In this document: piece by piece, positions 1 to 12,700 of the stretch
Numbering within the stretch: the first letter of the stretch is position 1
Layout: each line of letters starts with the position of its first letter
Assembly: GCF_042477335.2 (NCBI RefSeq)
Contig: NC_091256.1
Span: 37,602,001-37,666,000 of the forward strand
Reading direction: 5' to 3'
Length of the DNA stretch: 64,000 nt
From: Ovis canadensis
Taxonomy: Eukaryota > Chordata > Mammalia > Artiodactyla > Bovidae
Notes under the pieces: generated by a model
Databases searched by the model: none
What the model was told of the DNA's origin: nothing
The model's input: only the letters and a program-made list of their open reading frames with translations
Program-made: the position numbers and the translations under genes

Positions 1-567
1 CTAGGAGCAAGTGTGGAGGTTAGAATGGATCCTGGGGGCCAGGAGCAGATGCTAGGGGCCGAGGACAATACTCTTCTACTAAGGACACTGAGAAACATCA
101 GGAAGCTCCCTTGCCTGCCACCGACCTGGGACCCTGTAAGGACAGCAATGGCAAGGAGGGCGGTAGGGCAGGGTTCTCAGGAAGTGGTTCCCAAGTTTTT
201 TTAAAAAAGTGTGCTATTTAGGATCTGAGACAAAACATTAAGGTACGGCTCACTGTCCTCCTTGTATGCTGGTAAATGAGAAATAGTATTTTTTAAAGTA
301 TAAGGTGCAGGGTAGAGGGTGGGAGGGGAGGGTGTGGCCTCAGAGGGAGGGGCAAGCGTGTGTCCTTGGTTTCTCAGTGAGGATGTACCTGCAGGAAGAG
401 GGCTGGAGGAAGCACCTCTTCCCAGGGTGGGCTCATGGAGCCTACGCCCAGGGCCTCCTACGGGAGAAGCCAGGTGCAGCTGAGGCTCAAGGGGTGGAAA
501 GGACCCCAGGCTGCCGCCTGCCACCAGGTCCTTCTCCAGGCCAGCCCCCTCTCTCCCTGCCCTGCAG
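1..567 (+). other. CAPN2: CAPN2 intron 3 (3' part)
   Basis: No exon or repeat recognised. Purine-rich G-A stretch at about 305-360. Ends in a strong C/T tract and cag before exon 4. Confidence 0.75.
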
Positions 568-701
568 TTCTGGCAGTACGGCGAGTGGGTGGAGGTGGTG
601 GTGGACGACAGGCTGCCCACCAAGGACGGGGAGCTGCTCTTCGTGCACTCGGCAGAGGGCAGCGAGTTCTGGAGTGCGCTGCTGGAGAAGGCCTACGCCA
701 A
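568..701 (+). CDS. CAPN2: CAPN2 exon 4 (residues 143-187)
   Basis: Starts [17 protein letters not shown], the conserved calpain protease-core stretch, after acceptor ...ccctgcag. Ends in phase 2 (codon 187 AA|G) before donor gtaagt. Part of PC1; the catalytic Cys105 is in an exon left of the window. Confidence 0.96.
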
Positions 702-3700
702 GTAAGTGCCCGCACCCTGCCCCTGCCAGCCTGCCCCCAGCTCCCCTGCATTCTGGAAAAGACAGAAACTATTCAAGGACGATTTTGAAAAAAAAAAAAA
801 AAGTCCTATACTACAGAAGGACTACTCTGGACAAAACTGGGCTCGAAATTCGAGGAGATAATGCACATGGCTATTGCCATTTTTCACCAAATGCACAGGA
901 ACACGTTACGGTACTGATCGTGCTGGCCTTGAGGACATCTACTTCCTTGGCAGGTCATGTTACATTTTTGTCAGCTAAATACAGCAAAGATTTTTTGCCA
1001 AATGAGCAAAACAATTCATTGCAGAGGTATGAAAATTATGGAAATTTGCCCAGAATACATAATATACTGATTAGAAATGGTTTTCCCCAGCCCTCCTAGG
1101 TGCATCCCCCACAGGCTGCCTTGTCCAGTGCTCAGCACTGCCTGTTCTCAGCAGGAACCCACCCCCTACCACCATCTGTCCAACCCCCTGCAGAGTGTGC
1201 CCGGTCCTGGCCCTGATGCCTGGGCTATCTCTGGGAAAATGAGCAGCTCTCAGGCACCAGGAGGATTTCTGTTCCCTCCAGCCCCTGCCAAGGAGGAGGG
1301 CCAGGAGTCAGCCACCAGCTGTGAGAAGCTGGGGCCTGAATTGCTGCTAAGTCTACACACAAGCAGTAGAGTTAGGGAAGCCACAGGGCACCAACGTTGT
1401 GACCAGGGCACCATCAGGAGCGACCAGCACCTCCTAAGACAGTGCCGAGGATGCTCAGGGAAGCTGCTTTCATTACTGAACCGCTGTCCCCTTTTAAGCT
1501 ATAACCGCCAAACAGCCCATTTAGCAGACCCCTTTCCTGCCAGGATGCAGAGAGAATCAATACAGGAGGTTGGCGAGATAAACATCCAGGTCCTTCCAGC
1601 CCTAAGGTTCTATGAGACTTTTCCAAAAATTTCACAAAGTATCAGGCAGTGGTAACCACATGGACAGTCACCTGCCCTCATGGGCAACCCGAATTGGAGA
1701 CAAACCAAGGAGAGACTGAGCAGAGGGTCCCTGGAGCATCCAACAAAAGAGGCCTGAGTTGGGCGGGACACTTTGAGAAGTGGAAATTTCAACTCCGGTG
1801 GCCACAGTGTCTCTCCCCTTCCTGCAGGATCAATGGGTGTTATGAAGCACTTTCGGGGGGCGCCACCACCGAGGGCTTCGAGGACTTCACTGGAGGCATC
1901 GCCGAGTGGTATGAGTTGAGGAAGGCCCCTCCCAACCTGTTCAGGATCATCCAGAAGGCTCTGCAGAAAGGCTCTCTCCTGGGCTGCTCCATCGATGTAA
2001 GTCCAGGCCCCTCCCTCCCCAGCAGAATCCTAATCTGCTCTAGTGGAAGTGAGCTTCCAACAGTGACCAAACAGACCCACTGCCCTTACTCCCCGCACAA
2101 CTAGCCCATCCTTTGTCCACCATATTGCACATCACCTGGAGCCCAGGGGTGGCTAGGCAACAGTCAGGCTGGCTGGGGGTACAACTGGTGCCCAAATGGT
2201 GACTCCAGCCTCCAGCCGTTCTCTCTCCAGCCCACGTACAACCCTCATCCTCCTGTGACTCACCACCCAGATCACAGCTTCCGTGAGAGTCCCCTGCCCT
2301 CTGCTGGGCCCAACCCCATTCACCTTCAGCCCACCTGCAGGGCCTGTGCCCAGAGACCAGCAGCCTCCCCCCAACTGGTGCAGGGTTAGCAGACCTGTAG
2401 GAAGACTTTAGGAGGCACAGAGAGGAACCGTCCCCTCATGCTAGCCTTGCTGGCACACCTCGCCACAGGAAGGGAGGTGGGTGTGACATCCTGTCCGCAA
2501 GGAGCCGCCAGGCTTTGCCTGTGCCCAGCGGCGGGGAGGCCGTCCTTTGCCTGTCCTAACCAGGAGGAGCTGGTTGCTCTGGGATCAGGCATAAGAAGCC
2601 TGGCTCTGGCGGGTCCAAGTCTGTGTGCAACTCTAGGCAGGGATTTGCAGACCTTCTCTGCAGACCATGTCCAGGCAGAGACCCTTTCTACTAGCACCCC
2701 TTCTCGTTGACTCAGACAAAAATAACCACCTCCATCACAACAGATGGGGAATAGGATCCCTGGGGAAGCCTTAATAGACAGACGCCAATTCTGAAGTCAG
2801 GCAGAAACGGAGAACTGCTCTCGAGTAAACCCTGCAGCGGGGCGGGGCAGGGCGATCCGTGCGGTTTCCAGAGACCCAGCGCATTTGGACCGCCCAGGTG
2901 TGTGCCCTGAGCCCCCTCTGCACGGCGTGCCCTTTTCCTGCGGGAATTTGTGACTGCGCGGGGCACACACACGAGTGCAAGTGCGGCGCCCCCCGAGGGC
3001 TGCTTGCAGCCTCTCCTCTGGTTGTAAATAACAGCGGGAGGGCTCTGGGCGGGAGTGGGGAGGCTCTCTCACCCACCGCCCAGGACCCCCGCCCTGCAGT
3101 AGGACCCGAGCGAGGGAGAGAAGGAGGGAGAAGGCGGGATGCGGAGGCCGGACTGATTCTCCCGCGTTTGCAGATCACCAGCGCTGCGGACTCGGAGGCC
3201 ATCACGTTCCAGAAGCTGGTGAAGGGGCACGCGTACTCGGTGACCGGCGCCGAGGAGGTAACGCCCGGCAGGCATTCCTGGGGATCTTTCCCTCCCTCAC
3301 CCGATGGCAGAACCACTTTTTGCCTGCTTGCCGAGGGTGGGGCCCCGCGTTCCCGGTCCTTTCCCAGCAGCCCCGCGTTGGTGAAGTTCAGGCCTCGCGA
3401 CGGGCGGCCCTCCCCAGCGCCTGCCTGCCGCGCGCTGCCCTCTGCTGGCCGCGAGTGGGGCCAAGCGCTGGGCCGTCAAGTTCCAGAATCGCCTCCCTCC
3501 TCCAGACCAGCTAAAGACAACACGACACTGCGTCGTGTTCCAGCCTCTTTCAAGTGCTTTCACATTTGATCTCACAAAAGCACTGGTGCCCCAGTTAGTG
3601 TTCAAATCTGACTCTGCCCCTTGCACGCTGTTGGCCTGGGCAGGTGTTTAAACTCTCTTCTGCTCCCCAGTTTCCCAAAGTTGAATTAGAAACAATAATA

Positions 3701-6700
3701 CAGTGATACCCGTTGTAAGGTTGTTGAGGTGACTCAAACGAGTTAAAACTTGTGGAGTGCTCAGACTTCCTGACAAGTTGTGTATAAACAAATCGCTCAA
3801 AAAAAAAAATCGCTCTCTTTGACTTTGCGGCTATCATTACTACGCTGCTGCTGCTGCTGCTGCTGCTAAGTCGCTTTAGTCAAGTCCCACTCATAGCGAC
3901 CCCATGGACTGCAGCCCACCAGCCTCCTCCGTCCATGGGATTTTCCAGGCAAGAGTAGTGGAGTTGGGTGCCACTGCCTTCTCCTATCATTACTACAAAT
4001 GTTGTTAGATAGCCATATTCTAATCACTGAATGAAGAGTAGATCCCAGGTCGTCTGACATACCCAGTGCGGTTTTTTGTTTTTAACCTTGAATCTTTGTT
4101 TTATCCAACTCCCCACATTTTGTATTCTGAAAAATTTCAAGTCTACAGAAAAGCTGAAAGAATCATACAGCAAACATTCAAATGCTATTTCCCTGGATTC
4201 AACAATGGTTAAGATTTTCCACAGCTGTCTCATCGCTTAGTGTGTACTTTCTTTCTGAGCCATTTGGAAGGAAATCGCGAATGTCAGAACACTTCACTCG
4301 CTCCTGACACTTCAGTATTTATCTCCTGCCCACAGGGACACTGTTTACATAATCCCAGTACTGTTTTCATCCTGAAGAAATAAACATTAATTCAATAATG
4401 TGATGCAATAAACAGTGCATATAAACATTTCCCCAACTGCTCCAAAATGTCTTTTATAGCCTCCTCAATGCCCCCAGTCCAAGGTTTAGTCAAGATCCAT
4501 GTACGGTGTTTGCTTGTCGTCACCAGTGTTCATCTGACAGAGCTCCTGTGACAAAAGTACATCCTATTATAGTCAGCTGAACGGAGGTTCAAAGGTGACG
4601 TGCCAGTGCAGAGCCCACAACAAGGGCGTTTGTGCCTCAGGCTCACAACAGAGGTGGAAGAGCCCTGGTCCTCTGAGGGCTAGATCCCGGGAGCTGCCAC
4701 AAGCTGAGCAGCAGTGAGGGTCTAGGGGTCAAACCCTTCTCCCTTTTGTGATCCCCCTTGTAACATGGCTCCCATCCCTGCCTCGTGGAGAAAGGGGCTC
4801 TGGGCCGGAGAACCTCCAGGCCTGGCTTGAACTTAGCATCTCCCTCCTCTCCTTCACCCACCCGTCCTTCAGGTGGAAAGCAGAGGAAGCCTGCAGAAGC
4901 TGATCCGCATCCGGAATCCCTGGGGAGAGGTGGAGTGGACCGGGCAGTGGAATGACAAGTGAGAAGGGTGGTGGGGGTCTGGGTGGGGGGCGTCTGTCCA
5001 GGAACCTCTGGAAGGGGAGCTAAGGAGAGAGCACACAGTGGCTGTGCTGAGAATAAAGTCCCAGAGCACAGGGCTCCCCCACCCCAAGTGGGACCCGTGG
5101 GTCTGGCGGCCCCAGGACTCTCAACCAGAACGCTCCAGCCACCTGGCTGCCTTTACAAGGCCCAAGCTCCTGGGATGCTCATCCTTTCATCAGCTCATGG
5201 TCCACCCCTTCCCTGGCTCAGAGTCACTCTGCTATTGGATCTTCAGAGAAAATACGCACCTTTCCTCCTCCAAGCACTCGTTCTATCCCAAGGATGTAAA
5301 CGTTGTGCCAGTAGAAGTCCTCTGTTGATGTCCAGGGTTCTTGGTTGGCCTGTTCAACCTTCAACTCTGGGGTGAAATCTCCCATGAGCCCCTCACCTGG
5401 TCTTCCTCTGCTCCTATCTCCCCATCCTCCTCCACAGCCCAGCACCTACAATTCCACCTTTTCCCTGGCCGATACCCAGGCAGCCTCTGCTATGGCAGAG
5501 ACACCCGCCAGGGCCTGCAGGTCAGCTGCAGAGGCCAAGATGAGCACCCCTCCCCCCCCCCATTGGATTTCTAGTCACCCCTTAAAAGAGCTGCCAAGCC
5601 CTTCTCAGTTTGGGTCACTGATGCTACCTCCTATCTATCCAATGGGCTGTGTTCATTTTTTGGAATCTTCCTTGCCACCATCTTCCAGAATAAGGTATCC
5701 TCTCACCCTACTGCCCTGCACCTCTCAGCCACCTGGGTGTCACTTCCCTTCCTTACTGGGGTCTGGGCCCTCGGATGAGAGAGCGTGTCCCTGGTCCTCA
5801 AATTTGGAGCAACTTGGGGAGAAGTCATTGCTCTACACTAGTTTCTAATGTCTGTCCCATTGCTTGGTGTTCCAGCTGCCCAAACTGGAACACAGTTGAC
5901 CCCGAGGTGAGGGAAAGCCTGACCAGACGGCATGAGGATGGGGAATTCTGGTAAGATTCTTGGGCTTTAAGAAAAAAGGAGACTGATCTTTACTTGAAAT
6001 TGAGTGAGATTATTGTGTGGAGGGCACAGGAGCATGAGATCAGGGTTTTGTTGTTGTTTTAAATTCACTGTAAGACCTTGAACAAAAAAATTCCTGAACC
6101 TCTTCAGTTTATCCATTTCAACAATTGGGTTTCAAAGCTGAGCAGCTTAGCAGAGAAGGCTATGAATTCCTGTAGGAGTGTCCAGGTCCCAAGAGAAAAA
6201 GAGGGGAGAGATGGACTTCACTCCTAATAAGTTCCTAGGGAATCTTCCCAAGGCCTCAAGAAACAAGTCCCTGGGAGAACAGGGATGGGCCTGAGCATCT
6301 GTGTCTGTGCTGCTCTGAGACCACCCGCATCTGTACAGTCCTGGCATCTTACCAACTGAGTGTCCATATTTTCTCATTTGATACTCATGTCTCCTTTGAT
6401 ACCCTCGTTTCTACAGATGAGAGTTCTGAGTTTCAGAGAGGCTTATGTAACTTGTTCAAGATTACCAGCTGGAAGGTGGCAGCACCAGGGCCGGAACCGG
6501 CACCTTCCGATGGCTGACCTAGTGGCCATGTGGCCCTGACATGCTGTCCACTGGCTGCCCTAACTGCGTCCTAGTCTGGCCTCGGGTGGAAGGTCCAGGC
6601 TTGCCAGTGCATCCTCTGGTAACCTGGGTCACGCGTCCTTGCCTTTGCAGGATGTCTTTCAGCGACTTCCTGAGACACTATTCCCGCCTGGAGATCTGCA

Positions 6701-9700
6701 ACCTGACCCCTGATACACTCACCAGTGACACCTACAAGAAGTGGAAACTCACCAAGATGGATGGGAACTGGAGGCGAGGCTCGACCGCGGGCGGCTGCAG
6801 GAACTACCCAAGTGAGCCCCCCACCCCAACCTTACCCTGGGGTGCTGCACCCCAGCCTGGCTGCTCCTACCACTGGGGCCCTCTGTCTCTTCTTCCTGAG
6901 TCTCCACCTCAACACCCTCTTGGTCTCCTCAGCCCCTTCCCTTCTGCACTCACCTTTCTACCTGCCTGGGCAGAACCCAAGACATCCTGAGTCTGTGATT
7001 CCTCTCCAGGCCCTAGATTCCCTGATGCCGTGACCTCACGCTGAGGTAGCACTAACCCCACTTCATGCCCGTGGGCTACTTTATCCACCCAAAACCCAAG
7101 CAGCTTAGCCCAGCAGAGGTTCTCACCCACTGGGTCTCTGCACATCCAGGCCCTGGTTGTTGCCTGGCAAAACTTTAGTGGCCAGTTCACTCAGCCAATG
7201 CTGATGGGGCCCTACTCAGAAGAGGGGGCAGTGAGGATTCCTCTCCTGGTTCATCCTTTGTTGATTCCCTTGACTCTTCTGCCTCGATGACCCAGTCCTC
7301 CCCTGCCCTCTCTACCTCAGAAACTGTCTCATCACGATGACATCTGCTGATTGCGGAATACACATTGGGTGCTAGTCTTCACAGCAGACTTCTGGGGCGG
7401 GCACTTTATCATCTCCATCTTTAAGATGAGGGGACTTGGTGAAGTTAAATGACTTGCCCACAGGCCCCACAGCCTTGACTGTGCCTGGGGTTAAGAACCC
7501 AAGCAGTCAGCCTTTAAGCACTAGCAGCTCATAGAGCCATAGTTTGCCAGGCCCAATACTAGATGTTTGCAGAGGGCAATGACAACCCATTCCAGTATTC
7601 TTGCCTAGAGAATCCCATGGACAGAGGAGTCTGGCAACCTATAGTCCATGGGGTCGCGAAGAGTCAGACACGACTGAGTGACTAACACATACTAGATGAT
7701 GCCTTTATTTCCAGAATCCAAGTATTATCCCATCAAGGAAGAGGAGGCAATCATATTAATTATCCTTAAATGAATGAATCTCAGCTCCTTCCAGCACCAT
7801 GGGAGTGGGCAAGGGCACAGGCCCAGGAGGACAGGGACACAGAACAAGAGGCTGAGATTGTGCACTGGATGTTCGTGGCCTTTAGTGCATTGAGGGGGCT
7901 TCAGAGCTAGTCCCCAAGTCTCCCTGGCCATGCCGTCCAAGCCATCTCTGACCCCCGAGTTAGAGCCTAGTGAGGGGAGGATAAAGCAGGGGATGTCACA
8001 GCTGAGCCAAAGGATCTGGGCCTCAGCTCTGACCACCCTGTTCCGGGGTGAGAAATGCACCCCCTCCTCCAGCCCTGATCTCTGGTTCCTCTGCCATCTC
8101 CGCCCGACCCTCACCCCACTCGCAGCAGCCTCCTCCCCCCATGCACACCTGCCGGGCTGGGATCCCGTGTGTTGTGTGTTGGGTGACTGACCCCGGCCCT
8201 CTCTGTCTGCAGACACGTTCTGGATGAACCCTCAGTACCTGATCAAGCTGGAGGAAGAGGACGAGGATCAGGAGGATGGGGAGAGCGGCTGCACCTTCCT
8301 GGTGGGCCTCATCCAGAAGCACCGCCGGCGGCAGAGAAAGATGGGCGAGGACATGCACACCATTGGCTTCGGCATCTATGAGGTATGGGGGCGGGGCATC
8401 CATGGGGGGGCGGGGCATCTATGAGGTATGGGGGCGGGGCATCCGGGGGGCGGGGCATCCAGGGGGCGGGGTGGGGCATCCATGGGGGGGCGGGGGGAGG
8501 TGCTCCGCTTTCCCTTGGGTCTCAGCTCTTAGCCTCTGCCAAGCCCAGAGGCAGACCTGGGGAGGAGGCCCCAAACCAGAAGCTTGGCCAAAGGAAACCA
8601 AAGCCAGGGTCCAGGCCAGTCTTAGGAGAAGTCATGCAGGGAGGTCCCTGCAGTTGGTCTGTGTCACTGGAGGCCCCCCTTTCCCTGCAGCCAGCTTCCG
8701 GAGGTCCCACGGTATCAAATGGCCTCTGTAGCCCTTCTCACATACCCAGGCCTGGCACTCTGGTTGGTCATCAACCTCCAGTAAATTGAATAGATGTGAA
8801 CTGAGGACAGAGCATATGGAACCACACCGGGCACCAGCATGAGGACGAGAAATGAGCCAGCAGGTGCCTCTCTGGTCCGAGTCCACAGTGTCCGCTCTGA
8901 TGGCAGAGCGCTGGGGAGGGGAGTAGTTAGCTGGTCATAGGTTCCAACCAGGGCTCCGCAGGTGGAGCCCGGCCCCCACACAGGCACGGTGACGGCCCCA
9001 TGTCCTTTCTTCTGGAGCTTTACAAAATAAACCAAAGCCCAGCTCAGCCACAGTCAGAGCAGCCACGTCATTGCCACTACTGGGTCCCCTCCCCACTCCT
9101 TTCTACAGCACAGAGAAGAGCTTCTCCCAGCCTGGGGTGAGCAGTGGGAGAAGAGGGGTGAAAGGAGGACTTCAGAGCCGCTGAAGTCGGGTGCAGATCG
9201 GTGTGATGGGGGGCCCTGGTGATGTGCTGGAGCTGGCCCACTCTCTCTGGCCCCACCTTTCAGTGAAGTCTCGTTGGCAGCCCAAAAATGACCTTGGCAA
9301 GGAGTGGGCAGTATTTACACTTAGGAATTAGCAAATATTGCAAATTAGGGTTCCCACCATACCCTGAGAGCTGGGCTCCCAGCACAGCACATGGGAGTCA
9401 GGCACAGTGTCAGAGAGAAGGCTCTCCACTCACTTCGCTTATCAGGGCCGTGATCTACCTTCTCACCCACAAACAAGTGGAGTTGGGCAAACACCATCTT
9501 TGCTAAAAATGCACACAATTCCAAGCTCCTCAGTCTCTGAAGTAGGAGCTGAGGACTTCAGAGCTGGGACAGAATAACCGCCAGAAAAATGCAGACTGAA
9601 TTGTGACACCCATCCCACCCTACCCCCACCACTCACAGGCTAGGAAATCTAGCCATAGGCTGCAATCTGAGAAGGACCTAGGGGGTCATTTGATCCCATT

Positions 9701-12700
9701 TTAGAGATAAGGAAACTGAGGCCAGAGAAGGGAAGTGAGTTACTTGAGGAAATACAGATGGAGGTGGCCAACAGGAACCTAGAACTGACACCTGCTGGCT
9801 CCAGGCCAGAGCACACCCTGCTGCTTCTTCAAGCAGCTCAGCTCTGTTTTTCCTGGGGGGAGGCCGGGTGTAGGCTTTGCTGCAGGCAGCTGGGTAACCA
9901 TAGACAGCCACTTCACAGCTCCAAGCCTTGGTTTCATGCTCTGTAAGTTAGGAATGGTGCTAAGGGCTCATCCTCATTCTTGCCAAGTCCTAAGAATTTT
10001 TTAAAAATTTTTTTAAATGTGAGAATGCTTTGAGTTCCTTGGAAAATAATTATTTTGATGACTTGTTATTGCTAAGGCTACAGAAGGAGTAGGGTAACAA
10101 AGGAAACAATCTCAGTGGTGACATTTCTTCACGGAGCTCTTCCAGAGTCTGAATTACACATGCTTTCCTTTATTTGCAGGTTCCAGAGGAGGTACGTCTG
10201 GCACACGACAGCCCACATCCTTGGGGCTCAGGTTCACCAACAAGGAAAAGGCTTAGACTACTGGCTCTGGGGTCTCGCGAAGCCTGGGCAGGGGCTCGTG
10301 TCTATGAAGAGTGAATACCCACCCCCGCCCCCTGAGCCCTGGTGAGGTTGCTCAGGTCCTAGGTCTCAGGGTCTAAACACATGGGGTGGGGTCCGGGCAG
10401 TCCCCATGGAACGTACTTTCTCCCTGAGGCCGGCAGAGTCAGGCACATTTAGTCCTGGGTGGAGGTTCGTTGGTCCTGGGACTGTGGGAGACTCTTCTCA
10501 GAGTCCTGTAATGCTCCTGAAATAGGCTAGAGCGATATCCCTGGCTTTCCAGTGGTTAGAACTCTGCACTGCCAGTGCAGGGGCGCAAGTTCAATCCCTG
10601 GTCAAGGAACTAAGGCCCCACCTGCCTCATGGCATGACCAAAACAAAAAAAAAAACTGGCCTAAAGAGAAATGATGAGCCCTACAAGTGGTGTTACAAGG
10701 AGATGGGGAGACATAGCAAGAGACCTGGAGCCCGTTCCCAGCTCTGCCACTTGCAGGCTGTGTGACCTTGGACGATTTACCTGTCCTCTCTGAACTTCCA
10801 TTTCTTCGTCAGTAAAACTGATTAGCCATCCACCTTACCAGGTTGTTGGGATGCACTGAGATACGTGAAGCACTTAACAGGCCCACAGTTGGGCCTCACT
10901 GAGCTGGTGAGATGCACAGTGGCGGTGTGTGTCTTTAAAGGCCACGGTTACTCAGCACAAGCGAGGCAGAGCAGTTGGTAGCGTCCTGGGTCTTTGTGGA
11001 TGCTGTGGACAGACTGACACCCCGGGTTTGGGAGCTGGGGCCCCTCCTCACCCAGGTCCTGTCTGCTTGTGTCAGTGTGTCTATACCGCACAGAACCGAG
11101 AGGACCCCAGCCATGGGGACTCTGATGTCCCCGAGTCATTGGAGGAAGGCTGAGGACCTCTGTCTGAGCGAAGCGATGGGGTGTCTGCAGGCAGTGGCTG
11201 AATGTGGGTCCCCTCTTATGTGTGTCTCTGAGCTGCTGTTTGGGCTGGAAGGTTTGCTTTTTATCTGTGATGCTCCAGCGTTGTGGCTGTGATTCTCTTA
11301 CCACAAGGAGTGGAGAGGGCGGTGCTTGGAGCCCTTCCCTCCATCCACTCCCACATGCTCCTCTTTCTTCACCAGTTTACTGGGCAGACCAACATCCACC
11401 TCAGCAAAAAATTCTTCCTGACAACCAGAGCGCGGGAGCGGTCGGACACCTTCATCAACCTGCGGGAGGTGCTCAACCGCTTCAAGCTGCCCCCCGGGGA
11501 GTACATCGTGGTGCCCTCCACCTTCGAGCCCAACAAGGACGGCGACTTCTGCATCCGGGTCTTTTCTGAGAAGAAAGCCGACTACCAGTAGGTCGTTCAG
11601 CCCTCCTCCTCCCCGCCCCTTGTTCCTGGCCTGCCTGGAGCAACCTCACTCCTCTCAACGTCAGTTTCTTTTTCTGTAACACCTGCCGGCTTCAGAGGCG
11701 ACCTATTGAAGGACCCTAGTGCTGTCATCACGCCAGCAAAGAAAATAGCCACTCGGGATCTTTGGGGCTAGAAAGGGGTGGTGGCAGAGCCAGTCGCAGA
11801 GCCTAACTTTACGGCCGTGTCTCCGAATGTCCACCAGCTGGGGCAGTGCTGGTGGGACCCTAGTGTTCCCAGTCCACCAGCCCGGCAGAGCCGAGGGTGT
11901 GAGTAAGTCTCCCCGCGGCAGTCACTAGGTCTCGAGGCGCTCCCCCTTCCTCACTGGAGCCCAGCTGTCCAGGATCCTTTTTAGCTGACGCCACTCTCAG
12001 TACAGCCTCAATTCTCGTGGCTTCTGCTGTTCCGGCTGCTGCCCAACTGTGTCTGTTCAGCTCGGCCCTTGACTGCATGTGATGTAATCAGCCTGGGGTA
12101 AATGAAAAGCAGATGGAGATTACTGGAAGGCCGTGGAACTCTCTAGAACCGACGGGAGGCTGGACAACGGGATAGAAAAGTGCAGGAACCTCAGATGCTC
12201 CCGAGGGCCAGGGTGTGGGAAGCAGGGGGCATGGTGGCTGCCGTGTCCCCTCTGACCTTGAGTCACGTGCTCAAGGTCAAGAGACTCAGCAGAGTGTCTC
12301 CTTCGGATGGGCTCTAGAAGCTGCCTAGAAGGGGAGGGCAGTGGGCAGGAGGGCCACGGATGATGGCCTGTGCTCCAAGACAGTGCACGGCAGAGAAGGA
12401 GCTCCCCTTGAGAAAAGCGGGGTGCTGTTGAAGTGAGGGAAAGTGTCAGAGCTTCGAACAGGTAACATCACTGCCACGGCTGTAGGGCGGGGCCTTGCGC
12501 TCAGCTCCTAGGATCCTCGAAGCTGGCCTGGTATTTAGCCTGTGGTCCCCACTGACAAGGAAATGGGGACGTGACCCAGTGCATTGGAATGACACGGTCC
12601 TGTGTCAACTCAGTCCCCTCCCGGGGAAACCTCAACCAGCTCCCACCCCACCAACAACCCTGCCATCTCTTGGGGAGCTCCCTCCCCCAGGGGACACCCC

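Noticed and set aside
305..1099. 264-codon + strand frame crossing CAPN2 exon 4
   Set aside because: It reads the exon in the wrong frame; the calpain frame is open only between 568 and 701 and continues by splicing.
2859..3569. 236-codon + strand frame around CAPN2 exon 6
   Set aside because: It includes the 28 true codons in frame, but the rest is CpG-rich intron that lacks stops; splice sites on both sides bound the exon.
4080..4400. Possible old L1M- or L2-like fragment in CAPN2 intron 6
   Set aside because: Phrases such as gaaaaatttcaagtctacag look repeat-derived, but I could not assign a family or ends.
4959..5848. Several overlapping + strand frames in CAPN2 intron 7
   Set aside because: Mutually overlapping in different frames with low-complexity Ser/Pro content; no conserved motif.
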